From Paramecium octaurelia (taxonomy: Eukaryota > Ciliophora > Oligohymenophorea > Peniculida > Parameciidae): a stretch of DNA of 64,000 bases. The notes under the pieces are model-generated. The model was not told the DNA's origin. It saw nothing but the letters and a program-made list of their open reading frames with translations, and did not search any database. This document shows, in pieces, positions 1 to 11,923 of the stretch (within the stretch, counting starts at the first letter, position 1; every line of letters starts with the position of its first letter). Location of the stretch: the NCBI GenBank assembly GCA_905182995.1, contig CAJJDP010000098.1, positions 343,059 through 407,058 on the forward strand, in the 5' to 3' direction. A program made the translations under genes and the position numbers.

Positions 1-38
1 AATTAACTGAGGATAACATGATATAGTTCTTGTAAAGC

Positions 39-242
39 TCATAATTTAATATTATCAACTAAAAGCAACGGGAGAATCAACGCAGAAACAATAGCAGATC
101 TCCAATAAGATTTTTTAATAATAACTAAAATGGATAATAAAATTAGTATCATTTGAATTAGCCATAATTTTTCAATCAGGGTATCCGATAACAATAGTGC
201 CAGACAGATAGGGCTTACAAAAGGTGATACCAATACTAACAT
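39..242 (-). CDS. small hydrophobic membrane protein, 67 aa
   Basis: The frame opens with ATG at 242 and ends with a true TGA stop at 39-41. Most of the 67 residues are hydrophobic (Leu/Ile/Val runs), forming two likely membrane helices separated by a short charged stretch containing KKSYWR. No family is recognised. The frame stays open a little upstream of the ATG, so it could be the last exon of a longer gene. It diverges from the next gene, which starts at 500 on the other strand. Confidence 0.45.
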   Translation of the reverse strand: MLVLVSPFVSPICLALLLSDTLIEKLWLIQMILILLSILVIIKKSYWRSAIVSALILPLLLVDNIKL

Positions 243-499
243 ATCATCTTATAATAATAATTATTATAAATATTCAACCGATGATTCCCAATTTGTGTTT
301 TGAAATGAATCTATTACTATTTTATCCTTCCAACTAATAAATATTCTGGTCCTACCCCCATGAAAATTAAAGAACAAGGAAGTCATTAAACATATCAGAC
401 CTTCATTAGCAAGAAGATCCTTCCCTTATAAAAGAGAAACACAGAAGTAAACCCAAAAATTAATAATAAAAAAGTGTTTATTTTTATTTATATATTGAA

Positions 500-1381
500 A
501 TGAGAAATAGATCTCCAAAGCTAAAGGAAAAAGCACTTTATTACTCAAGAGATAATGAACCTATTCCTAAAGCCTTTGTCAAGTTGATTGAAAGACAGAA
601 GGAAAAACAAGATTAAAAGTGGAATCGTTATCAGGATGCTAAATTCTCTACTCCTTAAAATCTATACTCCAGTCCAACCAAGAGACCGATCTTTACTTCC
701 CCCAATAACTTCACTGTTCCTAAACGACTCTTCTTTCCAACTACTCCCTCACATATTTAGAATCTAACTCCCAACAAAATAGAATTCCAAAATTTCGAGG
801 ATTCTCATTAATCAGCTAAATTGAGTAATAAAAATGAGATTAAGTCACCAGATTAATCCTAAAACCCGCTTTAAAATGTCAATCAGGAAAATGTTGAAAT
901 CTAAATAGCATAAATTAATAACTAAGATGACCAAGCAGATTTCCAGGAAATCAAACAATAAGAAGATGCAAATCCAGAGGAAGTGCAGGCATCACTAAAC
1001 AATTCTAATTAAATCATTATCCAAGAATAACAGTAATAAATTATGGAAGAACAAAAATTGTAAGAGCCACTTAATTAAATTACTATCGTTAACGAAGAAA
1101 TCAATAAGCATTCGTAAAGCATCCAGACTAAAATTGCTGAGGTTTAATGTTTGAAGAATGTCCATACGCAATAGTTCATTAAATTGCTCTATTAAATCCA
1201 TGAAATACTCGGTCAGATAGGAGAATTAAAAGACAAATAAAAAATCACTTTAAAAGCTAAAATTTTATAAGACCTTATTGCATTCTTTGCTACAGTTCTC
1301 CCTGAATTAGAATGCAAAATAATTTAAGAACTGGTCCAGACATCCATATCATTAGCAAATAAAAAATTACTAGCACTTTGA
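500..1381 (+). CDS. Gln-rich hypothetical protein, 293 aa
   Basis: A single open frame of 293 codons runs from ATG at 500 to TGA at 1379-1381 when TAA and TAG are read as Gln. The N-terminal third is basic and Pro/Ser-rich with several TPQ- and SPT-like motifs, which could be phosphorylation sites. The middle is extremely Gln/Asn/Glu-rich and the last 100 residues look helical. No known domain is visible. About 30 in-frame TAA/TAG codons make it a clear illustration of the ciliate code. No intron is needed. Confidence 0.8.
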
Positions 1382-1901
1382 AAATTTATATAGATTTTAT
1401 GTTGTTAAACTTTGAATATCTTATTTTAGTTAAAGATAATATTTCAATTAAAATTAAAATATGTATTCAGTATAATTTTAATACTTGAACAATAATATTA
1501 TAATTAAATCAGCATGAAGTTGAGAATTTTGATAAATACAAATAAATATTAATTATTCATAAATATGAACTCAAATTTGAACTACAGAATTGAGAAATAT
1601 CAATTACTTTAATAAAATTATTGAAATATTCTTTATACGTAGTTCCAATTCAAATAAATTTTATTTTCTATTATTTTGGCAATTATCTTGATCTGAAAGT
1701 ATTAGCAAACATAAAATTATAAACCATTAATGAACAATTATGGTAAATTCTATTTTGCATATCTTAATTTTAGCTTAGCTGCCAAAAGTTGAGCGAAATG
1801 AATGATAATCTACTACATATGCATTATAGTTATTCTTCGATATTAATAGTAAGCGGTTTGAGAGGAAAATAATTATAATTTATTATTTTATATTTAATTT
1901 T
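1382..1901. other. intergenic, AT-rich
   Basis: About 520 bp between two same-strand genes. No convincing frame on either strand and no RNA gene seen. It presumably holds the 3' end of the upstream gene and the promoter of the ROMO1-like gene. Confidence 0.5.
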
Positions 1902-2306
1902 ATGTCTGGTAAGGAAGACGAATATGAAAAGTTGCTCTCTGAGTAAAATCTAAAGGATAGATTAGAGGCTCCTCAAACAGAGACAGCAAGATAAAGGAAA
2001 TGGCGAATAGTAAAAAGAAAGTTTGCTGAAGTTTAAGTGTATGCAAAATAAGGTTTCATAATGGGATCACTGGTTGGAGGTGGATTCGGATTAGTAACTG
2101 GATTGTGGGCAGCAGTTCAATATAAAAAATTATCTATGATTCCTATATCAGTAATAGTGAGTGGAGGTAGTTTTGGCTTCATCATGGCTTGTGGAAGTAT
2201 GATTCGAAGTGACGATCTCATTGCAGGTGAATATCAACAGCATTTCAACTTTAATAATTAGCAAGTTCCAATATCATAGTTCTGGCTGAATAGGAAATAT
2301 GAATGA
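1902..2306 (+). CDS. ROMO1/Mgr2-like mitochondrial inner-membrane protein, 134 aa
   Basis: The frame runs from ATG at 1902 to TGA at 2304-2306 without an intron. Residues about 50-110 contain GFIMGSLVGGGFG followed by SGGSFGFIMACGSMIR, the two glycine-rich membrane segments that define the ROMO1/Mgr2 family (subunit of the TIM23 inner-membrane translocase; ROMO1 in animals is also linked to reactive oxygen production). The family is usually about 80 aa; here a charged, Lys/Glu-rich N-terminal extension of about 50 residues is added. The motif match is seen in the sequence; the TIM23 role is inferred from the family. Confidence 0.8.
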
Positions 2307-2544
2307 ATTATGATAAATTGTAAATCAATTTCATCATTTGAAGACTTTAATTTATTATTAATTATGATTACTATTTTCTAATTCATAGTGGATAAAATAT
2401 GACACTTATTCACCTAGTTCCCTTATATTTGGATGAACCAATGGCTGTTAAAAATGAAGTGTAATTATGTGAGGAAGGATAGGAATGTTCAATCTTTATA
2501 TATAATTTTTTATTTTTTAAATACGAATCTATAAATTAATTAAG

Positions 2545-3171
2545 TCATCGGCAATTTCTAATGATGGATTTAATTCCTGTAAAGATTAATTAAATGATTG
2601 TGTATGGATATAGGAAGGGAAACAGTAAAATGAATAGCAACAAAGTCGTGTAGAATCTATTCTTACAGCAATTGAATTGGTGAATTGGGTCAAAGAATTG
2701 GGACAGCAACTATTTGAAAGCTAAGCAAGGCACAATCAATCCAACAACGAGAATCATGATAAAATAGGCAATTTTGTAGGAGAATAATTCTTATTTCTGA
2801 CAAGAGTAGCAAATGCCTTTAGTTGATGAAAAGAGTTCAAGTTGAGCATCACAGTATAGACAGAAACTGGATTTACAGAAATTGCATTGCTTGATTGATC
2901 CGTTCTATACAAAGTTGTAGACTTTACATTTCTTACAGGTGAAACCTTGTTGAATTAGTTGCCAACAGGATTCACAAATGTGTTTTTAGTTGTGAAACAG
3001 GATGTAATGATCAATGAGTATGAGTTGGTGTATATGAAAAGTTATCAATTTCAAAACTATTTGTTCGATATAACAATTTTTGTATTGAGTTTTAATCTCC
3101 ACAGGAAACAGGAACAATTCTTATTTCAAGGTTCCATGTGGTAATCCGCATAAGGAACAATAATTTTACAT
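2545..3171 (-). CDS. Cys-rich zinc-binding membrane protein, 208 aa
   Basis: Minus-strand frame from ATG at 3171 to TGA at 2545-2547, uninterrupted. The N-terminal half carries many cysteine pairs (CSLC, CESC, CKKC, CNFC, CLYC, CYSC) spaced like a RING/IBR-type double zinc finger. The C-terminal half has two hydrophobic helices, IAYFIMILVVGLIVP and TTLLLFILLFPFLYP, so the protein is probably anchored with its zinc domain in the cytosol. It may be a membrane-bound ubiquitin ligase, but the spacing does not fit canonical RING-CH cleanly. It converges with the ROMO1-like gene. Confidence 0.7.
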
Positions 3172-3210
3172 GCTTTATTTTATAAAATTATAAATGTTTA
3201 TCAGATGTAC

Positions 3211-5087
3211 TCATCTCTTTAATAGTCTTTTCTATAAAATTTTCTCATCCTTGGGTATTCGACCAAACTTGTCTTGTACTTACCAATCAAAAATCACTCC
3301 AGGATTTGACAGGAATTGCAAGGCAGCATCATTGCCCACAGAAACAGCCAAATGAGCAACAGTCCTGTTATCTTCTGTTTTATATTGAGTGAAATCCCTT
3401 TCTCCAGCCTCGTAAAAGAGATTCAGCATATCTCCCTTCCCATTAGCCACATCCAACATGAGGAGTTAAGTCAACTCTTTGATCGGAGCAATCAATTTGC
3501 CTTGGAATCTCAAGAGCAATTAGATCATTTGAGTGTTCTTAGCCATGACAGCCTCATACATAGGACTGTGTTTCCATCTATCTACATTGTTAACGATTTC
3601 TGGGCATTTCCTGAGGATTAGTTCAGCAATCTCTAAAGAACCCTCTCTAGCAGCTACATGTAATATGCTTCTCTTGTCGTAGTCTTAAGCCTTGTAATTG
3701 ATTTCCTATTCCTATCAACATAGATCTTACAATCTTTGATAATTTCATTGATGACAACTTCTTCTTCTGTACACATATCTGACACAAGATATTTGGGAAC
3801 ACTAAGTCCTTATTCAGATCAATTTTGGAGTGTTGCTATTTAATGGCAGATGACAAGGCCATCAAAAAGGGTTCAGTCTCAGCTGTCCCCCCTGATTCTG
3901 TCAACTCACCTCTTATATTCCTTTGGAATTCATCCTTGACCTTATCTACGTCATCAGTCTAAGCCAATAAATACCCTAGTTTGGTAAAGGCTGCTTAGGA
4001 TGTCATGTCTCCTCCGCTTATACTAAAGATAAATAATATGATACACTCCCATGTTTTCAAAGATGATGCCTGTCTCATAAATCATCTCTACTTAGGATGT
4101 ATGACATTGAGAGATGTTGACTATTACGATTCCTCTTTTGGCTGCCTAAGCAATTTCATTACAAAACTTTTCTTCTGTTTGCATGTTGCCTGCTCCGTAA
4201 GTCTCTATAACAACTCCCTTCAATTTCTCATTCTTAAATATCTCATTTAAAGTGACATGATTTAACAGAGGATTAAGTCGTATCAAACTTATGTTTGTGC
4301 AGAATTTCTTATTCACCTAAAGGGTCTCTTCGTTGGGATTCTTCATGATTATGTCCCATTTAATACTAATATTCACTCCGAAATAGCCCAGAGGTATGAA
4401 TTTAGGAGAATCAAAAGAATCCAAAGAGGAGGAGTTCACTTTCTAAGCTCTATTGCCTCTGAGCAATTTGTCTTGGAAGCATATTAAGACTTCTGGGATT
4501 GTGAAATGGCCAGCTATAGTGAGAGCATTCAGAAAATTAGTAAACCCGTCGTTTCTTGGTTGTGACAAGGGCACTTGACTACCTGTCAATATCACTGTTT
4601 TTGATAGATTTTGGAACATGAAAGACAGAGCACTCGCAGTATAGGCCATAGTGTCTGTTCCATGCAATATAATGAAACTATCATATTGTTTATATGCTTT
4701 TTCTATCCTCTCCGCAATGGTTACCCAATCATCTGAATTCATGTTTGAGGAATCAAGCAACTTATCTAATTCATCCACCTTAAACCAAATTCTCCTGTTA
4801 AAGGCTGTTATGGGAGTGATCAGAAAATCATCAGTCGCCTTAAAATAGGTATAATCCATATCACAAGAGAATGGGTTGTTTTATAAAAAGTTTTTCAATG
4901 CTCCTGTTTTGGTAACATATCCAGACGAAGAGGGAAACATGGATATGGTGCCACCTGTATTGAGAATCAACACTTTTCTAGGTTAGTCGCTCAATTTCTC
5001 TTTAATTATATCATGATGGTTTTGCATATCAATCACCAAATGCGATTTAATTTTGGTCACATTTTGTGTATCATCTTCATTATACAT
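3211..5087 (-). CDS. type I L-asparaginase with C-terminal ankyrin repeats, about 609 aa
   Basis: Starts at ATG 5087 and ends with TGA at 3211-3213. The N-terminal domain has both asparaginase threonine motifs, LNTGGTISM near residue 50 and ILHGTDTMAYTAS near residue 120, plus ETYGAGNM and VISGGDMTSQAAF further on. The reaction is Asn to Asp plus ammonia. The last 180 residues contain ankyrin units (SILHVAAREGS, TVAHLAVSVGN), the layout of animal ASPG. A 22-nt intron at 4023-4044 is unambiguous because its removal creates GVISGGDMTS. A second intron, 19 or 25 nt beginning GTAAGATCTATG around 3710-3735, is needed to reach the ankyrin frame; with 22+25 nt removed the CDS is exactly 610 codons. 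The segment just before it is the least certain part. Confidence 0.88.
4023..4044 (-). other. 22-nt intron in asparaginase gene
   Basis: Begins GTATCATATT and ends TTTAG on the minus strand. Removal joins the frame at a conserved asparaginase motif (GVISGGDM), so the boundaries are secure. Confidence 0.85.
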
Positions 5088-5147
5088 TTTAAAAATAAAT
5101 TATTAATATCGAGATAAATCAAAACATTATAAAATTTATTCATATAA

Positions 5148-7596
5148 TCATGAACTAAATACCTCTATATCTATTAAGTCCTATTTAGATTGAACTTTGG
5201 TCAATTTGATTTCTTGGTGTTGTCTCGAACTACTTCCCAAGGTGTTATGAGTCTTCTTTATGTTGTAATTGCTTAAACTATGAGGGGATCGTTTCGTCTG
5301 TTGATCCTTCTTGGATCCCTTGAGAGTTATGCAATCCATGTCATTGTCATCATCTGCCTCTTCATTCTAAGAATCCAATTATTGCGCTAGTCGATTTTTA
5401 AGAGCTGGAGTAATCACTCTCTTGTTATTCTTATTCTTATTCTGCTTGGATTGCCTGGATATCTTTTCTAGTTCAACAAGAGAATTGAAACTATACTGAA
5501 TTGTTGGTTCAACCATTTTTAATAATCTTTTGTTTAGCGATTATTCAAAATATTTGTTATTGTTCAATGAATGCTCTAAATCGTCACTGTGTTTAAACTG
5601 GTGTTCAAAATCCTTGTTGTGTTTGCTCTGATGCTCAAAATCGTCAGTCCCACTGAGATCATTTAAAGCCAAACTCTCATAAGCTTTGTACAGTCTCTTA
5701 AACTTCCTCTCTGTGTTGTAGATCTGCCTGCCTCCTAATAGACTTTTGGAACTACTCTTCTATTTGAGCATGTCGTTTTTTTTGTTGGTCAATTCGTTCT
5801 CTGATATTTAATCTTCTTGATGTTTGACCTCTGATCTATCCTCACTCACACAAACAACTGGTTTCGGCAAGTAGTTAAATACTTTCCTTTGGGTTTGATT
5901 AAGAAAGATGTGTTTGAATTTCTCGATTTCTTAGAGTTTATTCATGACAACCAATATGTCCATATCAGTTAGAATCATCTTCCTTGACTTTTCAAATATT
6001 CTGGCTTAATAGTTGGTGGTGCTATTTCTTTTAAATGAACCAGAAACTTATTTAACAATAAAATGTACTCCGAATGATAATTTCTTTTTACTTTCCAAAA
6101 TTAATTTAATAAATAAGTCCAAGAATTTCTCTTTATCCTTATCCAAATTAGGTTGATGATGATTCTCATGAGATTAATCTAAGGATTTCTCAGATTTCAA
6201 ATTACCATAATGCACATCATGATTAACAATTTAGACCCTGTGAGTATGCACACTCACATTGTCCTATTCGTTTTTATCGTATTGTTGGGTTGAGGAGATG
6301 GGCAACCGTAGAGCAGTTGCAACTCTCGTCATATGAATAACCCTATGAGCACTATGTTTAAATTTTTGAACTACATCGTCAACAGATTTCATAGAGTCAA
6401 TTATTTTAGTAACCAAAGATTAAAAAGAGAACACCAATTCTCCTTTCTTTTTCTCTGGCATATCAAACTAATACAATGCATTAGCCATCTTAATTTAGAG
6501 GCCAGTCTCGTTATATCGAAGTATGAAGTAGCCGAGAACAGTGGCTAGGAACTTGGTGATGCCACCAACGTAGGAGATGAGTTCGTCGACTCGGTAGTAT
6601 TCCTTGGAGTAATGCATCTCAGATTATGAGAGACGTAAGTAGAAGGAGGCAACATTCGTGATGTTGGAGGTATAAACAGTGTTGGGAGTTAGTTTGTTTT
6701 CCACAATGGAAAAGACATGTTCATCTTGCATGTCCTTGATGCCAGGGACGACTGAGTTTTCAATGGTCATGGTTTATTTCTCAAGGTAGATGTCTGTCTT
6801 GGTTTCAAGGCCAAGCTTGGTTGAAATGTAGAAATCGGAGTAGATGTAGGAAATGTAATTGGATTCCAGATTTAAATTGGAGACTCGATTGAGCATCAGA
6901 GTGTTGATTTTAAAACTATTATTGAATTAGCCCTCCAGTTGGAATTGCTAAATTTCAGAAGTTGAATAACACGAGCTGGTGTTACAAAGTAGGGCTGTTA
7001 TTCTTCCGTATTAAAACGTATTAGATTTGTAAGTGCCTTCCAAAGTTAGGGTGTAATTGAGGGGGAGACAATAATAGCTATTGAGTTGGTCTTTCAGTAT
7101 TTTCTAGAGTTAGTAGATAAGTGTTATACATTGTAGATAGTGGATTCATTAAAGTCTTGGAAATGCTTGATTGTACATTTTTCAAGTGGCAATGAGTATT
7201 TCTCAGTTTTAGTCAAGGTGCCATTTTCATTCATGTTCTGCTCATATTGAGTATAGATAAAATCGATTAATTGTTTGGTTCCGTCGACAATTGGATCTTC
7301 TACTTGGAATGCCATCATGTAATCGTTGTAGTTGAGTAGGGTGGTGGGTGGATCAATGTTTAATACCCGATTGGATGAGATCTCAATAGATTATCGAATA
7401 AATGTACAGTGAAGGTTTCCTGTTTTATGAGACTGATAGCTCCCTGCACGAAAACGATGCCCAAAACAACCACCATAAGGATTGTACAAAAACCTCCGAA
7501 TGGTGATTGATGAGTTTCCTTCTTCCTGAAATTCAACTTCACTTCTGCTCCAAAGGTGTCGAAATATGAAACTCTTTGTATGAATTTTTATATCAT
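5148..7596 (-). CDS. two-pass membrane protein with large lumenal loop, 798 aa
   Basis: ATG at 7596, TGA at 5148-5150; two 26-nt introns (7382-7407 and 7104-7129) give an exact 799-codon frame. An N-terminal helix (residues about 33-55, [20 protein letters not shown]) is followed by about 300 soluble residues with several Cys, then a second helix ([17 protein letters not shown], near residue 390) and a long, charged, Gln/Asn/Lys-rich cytosolic tail of about 400 residues. No named family is recognised; the layout is like ciliate-specific surface or channel-like proteins. The original GTG-like start at 7542 is wrong: the true ATG lies 18 codons upstream, in a stretch reading [15 protein letters not shown]. 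Confidence 0.8.
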
Positions 7597-7848
7597 AAAT
7601 TATTAATTAACGTAAGATGCTCAATATATTGTTAATAATCCCATAAATTGATTGGGGATAGTAATTTATTAATATAATGCTAAACATTTGCAATTCTTAA
7701 TCTGATGATATTATGTCTCACGACATCAGAAATAATGTTGCTGATAAATTCACGACTCCACTGATTTATTTATACTAAAACATTCTTCCTTTTTTTTCAA
7801 TATTTATTAATTTAATTTAATTACCTTTTCCACAACTTACGTCACTTA

Positions 7849-9047
7849 ATGGCAGATCTCAAGTTGAAAATCAATGCCAGGAGATTCTCTTCACCATATC
7901 GAAGCATAAACAACGACCAGAACATCCAACTCTTCCTCCACAACGCACATCGTTCAACAACCAGAAAAAATTCCAATAAACCATCAAGTCATTCCAAATA
8001 ACTTGATTATTCCTAGGACAAAATCAAAAATTAATACTAACTCCAGTGTATAATCGGAGTAGGAGGATTTGGGAGAGTGTGGAAAGTCATACACAAACAA
8101 CAAGTCTTCGCAATGAAAGAGATCAATAAAGCCTTAGTGCTGTTAAAATAAAGTGTTCCAAGCATTATGGCAGAATTAAAATTTTTAACAGAATTGCGAC
8201 ATCCCTTCATAGTCAACGCATATTCAGCCTTTCAAGACACCCAAAATCTCTATCTTGTTCTCGATTACCTGAGCGGAGGAGATTTAAGATTCCATCTGGG
8301 AAAACAAAGGAAATTTTCAGAAGAACAAACTAGTATTATAAAATAAATTAAATAGAGTTTTTTGTGGCATGCATCACAATTGCCTTGGAATATCTGCACA
8401 GCTAAAAAATAATCCATCGAGACATCAAACCAGAGAATCTCATCTTCGACAGTCATGGCTATCTACGCATCACTGATCTCGGAGTAGCAATCAAAAAGCA
8501 TGCACAATTCCCACAAAATTTCGAGACCAGTGGCACTCCTGGTTACATGTCTCCAGAAGTCCTCTTCCGCTAAGATCATGGCATTCCAGCTGATTATTTC
8601 GCCCTTGGTGTCATATGCTATGAATGTATGACAGGTAGACGACCTTATCATGGAACCAGAAAGGAGATCAGAGAGCAAATGCTCCTCAAACAAGTCCAAG
8701 TCAATGTGTCAGACTGGTCACCTGAAGCCAATGATTTCATTAACCAACTTCTGTTGATCAAACCACAACTAAGATTGACTCAGCCCAGGACACATCCCTG
8801 GTTCAAAAATTATCCTTTTGACTTATTGGCTTCCAAGAAACTTTAAGCTCCTTATCTACCTGTTCGGAAGGACAATTTTGACAAAGCTCAAATTCTTATT
8901 GAGGATGAAGAGAATCATCAGATTATAAAACTGAATCAGCATCTGATCAAAGACAATCAACATCTATTTGATGATTATAGATGTCAAATAAATGAGAAGT
9001 CCAGAAGGAGTAGCATTACAAATAAGATGTTTTTTTAGTTATTTTGA
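7849..9047 (+). CDS. AGC-type Ser/Thr protein kinase, STK32/YANK-like, 391 aa
   Basis: ATG 7849, TGA 9045-9047, one 23-nt intron (8333-8355). Kinase domain about residues 63-330: glycine loop GVGGFGRVWKV, Lys in FAMKEI, catalytic HRDIKPEN, activation-segment end GTPGYMSPE, and DYFALGVICYECMTG of subdomain IX. The metal-binding triplet reads DLG rather than DFG. The order of motifs and segments such as GGDLRFHL and IALEYLHSQKIIHRDIKPEN resemble the STK32 (YANK) branch of AGC kinases. The C-terminal 60 residues are charged with no hydrophobic motif. All catalytic residues are present, so it should be active. Confidence 0.9.
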
Positions 9048-9136
9048 CTTTTTTATCTATCAAACTTTTAAAATTGAAAATAAATTGAAAAAATGATGTA
9101 CAAAATAATCAAAAAAAGTATTTTATAATTAAAATT

Positions 9137-9980
9137 ATGTTTTAATCATATGTAATTAATCGAAAATTGAAAACTGAGTTCAGTAAAGTCACTCCCTCTG
9201 TGAGAATAATGAAGGAGTTGCAGAGGTCCTATGAACATAAGAATTATTCGTTTGAATGTCCCAGTACCTACGATTAACTACCTAAAAAACTTAGATGTCA
9301 ATCAACTTATTCGAAACTTTGTGGTTTCAGATCTCAGAAATACTAGTTGTTTCATGATGTTGTCTCTGAATTTGCAGAACACAAAAAGTAAAGATTAGCC
9401 AATGTTATCATACAAAATCTAAGTAATCACTCCTGTATCAAAGATCCCCAGAAAAATCTAACCTACCCTCCCAAGGTTCAGCTCGTAACCTATTCGCCAA
9501 GAGTGGACAGAACATCAATCACAATTACAGCCAATTCATGAAGAAAGTCAAAGATTTCAAAATCTCAGAATAGAACGTCATCACCCAATCCCCATAGTAT
9601 TCATAACATGCATTTAAACCAAGCTCCATACACGAAAATATGCCTCTTACAAGATAACCCTCAATTGAATAAGTCTTCGACACCAAACAAACCATTACTC
9701 TGAGTTGCTCACGAAAACAAAGCCCTAAAATGCTCTTCAGTAATTTTACACCACCTAACCTTTAGAACCTTAATAATTTATATTAAAATCAAAGTTCAAA
9801 ACTAACAATGCCCTTGAGAAAATTCTGACCGAAGCCAGAAACCAAATCAAAACTTCTTAATCTCCCAGATCTGTCCACATCAGCCAACACAAAAAGACCA
9901 AATCTCATCCCACCAATGTTTATACTGAACAAAACAAACTCTTACAAAGAGTCATACTTAAAACTAAGCTGAATTAATGA
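9137..9980 (+). CDS. basic hypothetical protein, 263 aa
   Basis: ATG 9137, TGA 9978-9980, with 26-nt introns at 9485-9510 (ends CAG, less usual) and 9740-9765 (ends TTTAG); the spliced length is exactly 264 codons. The product is basic and Ser/Gln/Asn-rich with a helical C-terminus (NNALEKILTEARNQIK). No domain is recognised. It is convergent with the phosphatase gene only 15 bp downstream, so the 3' UTRs must overlap. Confidence 0.65.
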
Positions 9981-9995
9981 TTTATTATTATAATT

Positions 9996-10733
<738 letters not shown>

Positions 10734-11101
10734 TTAGCAAATAAATTTTATTATTCAATAAAAATAAATAAAATTTTCTTTATTTATTTTGATGTCTTAA
10801 ATATTGCCATTAAAATTTAAATAAACAAATCATCCACATCCAGTAGCTTAGCCGATTACTCAGTATGGTTGCAATAGAATTTCTTGTTGAATCTTAAAAT
10901 ATTATGAATTGCATGCTCCTCGTGCTTTTGCTTTCTCTTCCTATATTTTGAAATGCTATCATTAAGAAGAGTATGCAGAACTAATTATCATGAAAGAAAG
11001 GAATAGAAATAAAGGGTAATCTAAACTTAGAGTACTATAAAAAATGAGAGAGCGAAAGACTTATAATTATTTTATAATTAAACAATAATAACATAATTTC
11101 G

Positions 11102-11891
11102 ATGGATCGTAATCTATTCATAATATTAGAGAAAAGACGAGCTATAATAGTTAATTGATGAGTAAAATAAGGAGGAGTTCTCGGATGATTAAGATTTGGT
11201 GTCTCATATAGATATTGAGGATTTTGAATCTCGATTACATACCAGTCAATCTTTTGTGAGGGAAAAACCTCCATAACAGAATCCGAGAGCTCAATCTGGC
11301 ATGACTCAAACTGGGAAACAACCATAGAGTGTTAAGGATCTCAATGAGAAAATGTAGTAAAATCTAGCAAAAAAACAAGTTAATTAATAGACAAGAGTGT
11401 AAGCATAATAGAGATCCTCGTAATAACAATAATTTTCACAAACTCAACAAGTTCAGAAGAAGCAAGAGTATTACAACATTTAAAATAATTAAGCAAGAGG
11501 AAATCTGTGGAGCCTAGAGCAAACAATCCTCGTTAAGTTTTGGAGCAGGCTCAGAAAGACAATTAGGAGTTACTGTAAAGGTTGGGAGCAATGAAGAGGT
11601 AACTGCAATCCTTGGAGGCTGAGAATGCTGAATTGAAACTTGAAATTTAGAGGAAGGGCAATTCAAGTGGTTTTTTGCCAAAGATAGAGTAGGCAGCCAA
11701 TTCAGAAGTGAAATTGCTGAAGATGGAGAATGAGGAGTTGAAGAGAATCATCTAAAAATAAAATGTATCAGAAGTGCATCATTTTTTGTTAGGGCAGTGA
11801 TTCTGGGAAGATGTTATAAATGTATGGTTTGCAGGTTGTGAAGTTGAAATGTAGAATAGATGAGTTGACTTAATAACTGGAGAAGCAGTGA
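11102..11891 (+). CDS. coiled-coil protein, 237 aa
   Basis: Probable ATG 11102 and TGA 11889-11891. Three introns (22 nt 11150-11171, 26 nt 11468-11493, 28 nt 11765-11792) give exactly 238 codons. The N-terminal third is acidic (EEFSDDQDLVSHIDIEDFE), the middle Gln-rich. From residue about 115 a long heptad-like coiled coil runs almost to the end (QVLEQAQKDNQELLQRL, VVKLKCRIDELTQQLEKQ). The third intron is well supported because skipping it stops the protein inside the coil. The first intron begins GTTAAT and is less certain, so the N-terminus may differ. No family is recognised. Confidence 0.65.
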
Positions 11892-11923
11892 TATCATTAA
11901 TATATATATATAAAATAAATCGG

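Noticed and set aside
2399-2690. Plus-strand frame beginning MTLIHLVPLYLDE
   Set aside because: It overlaps the minus-strand Cys-rich gene, whose spaced cysteine pairs and clean stop are far stronger evidence; the plus frame stops with no domain.
3700-3830. Alternative acidic frame in the asparaginase gene (EEEVVINEIIKDCKIYVD)
   Set aside because: It looks protein-like and could be real if two single-base errors exist, but the chosen frame plus one intron needs no errors and gives an exact codon count; flagged as uncertain in the entry.
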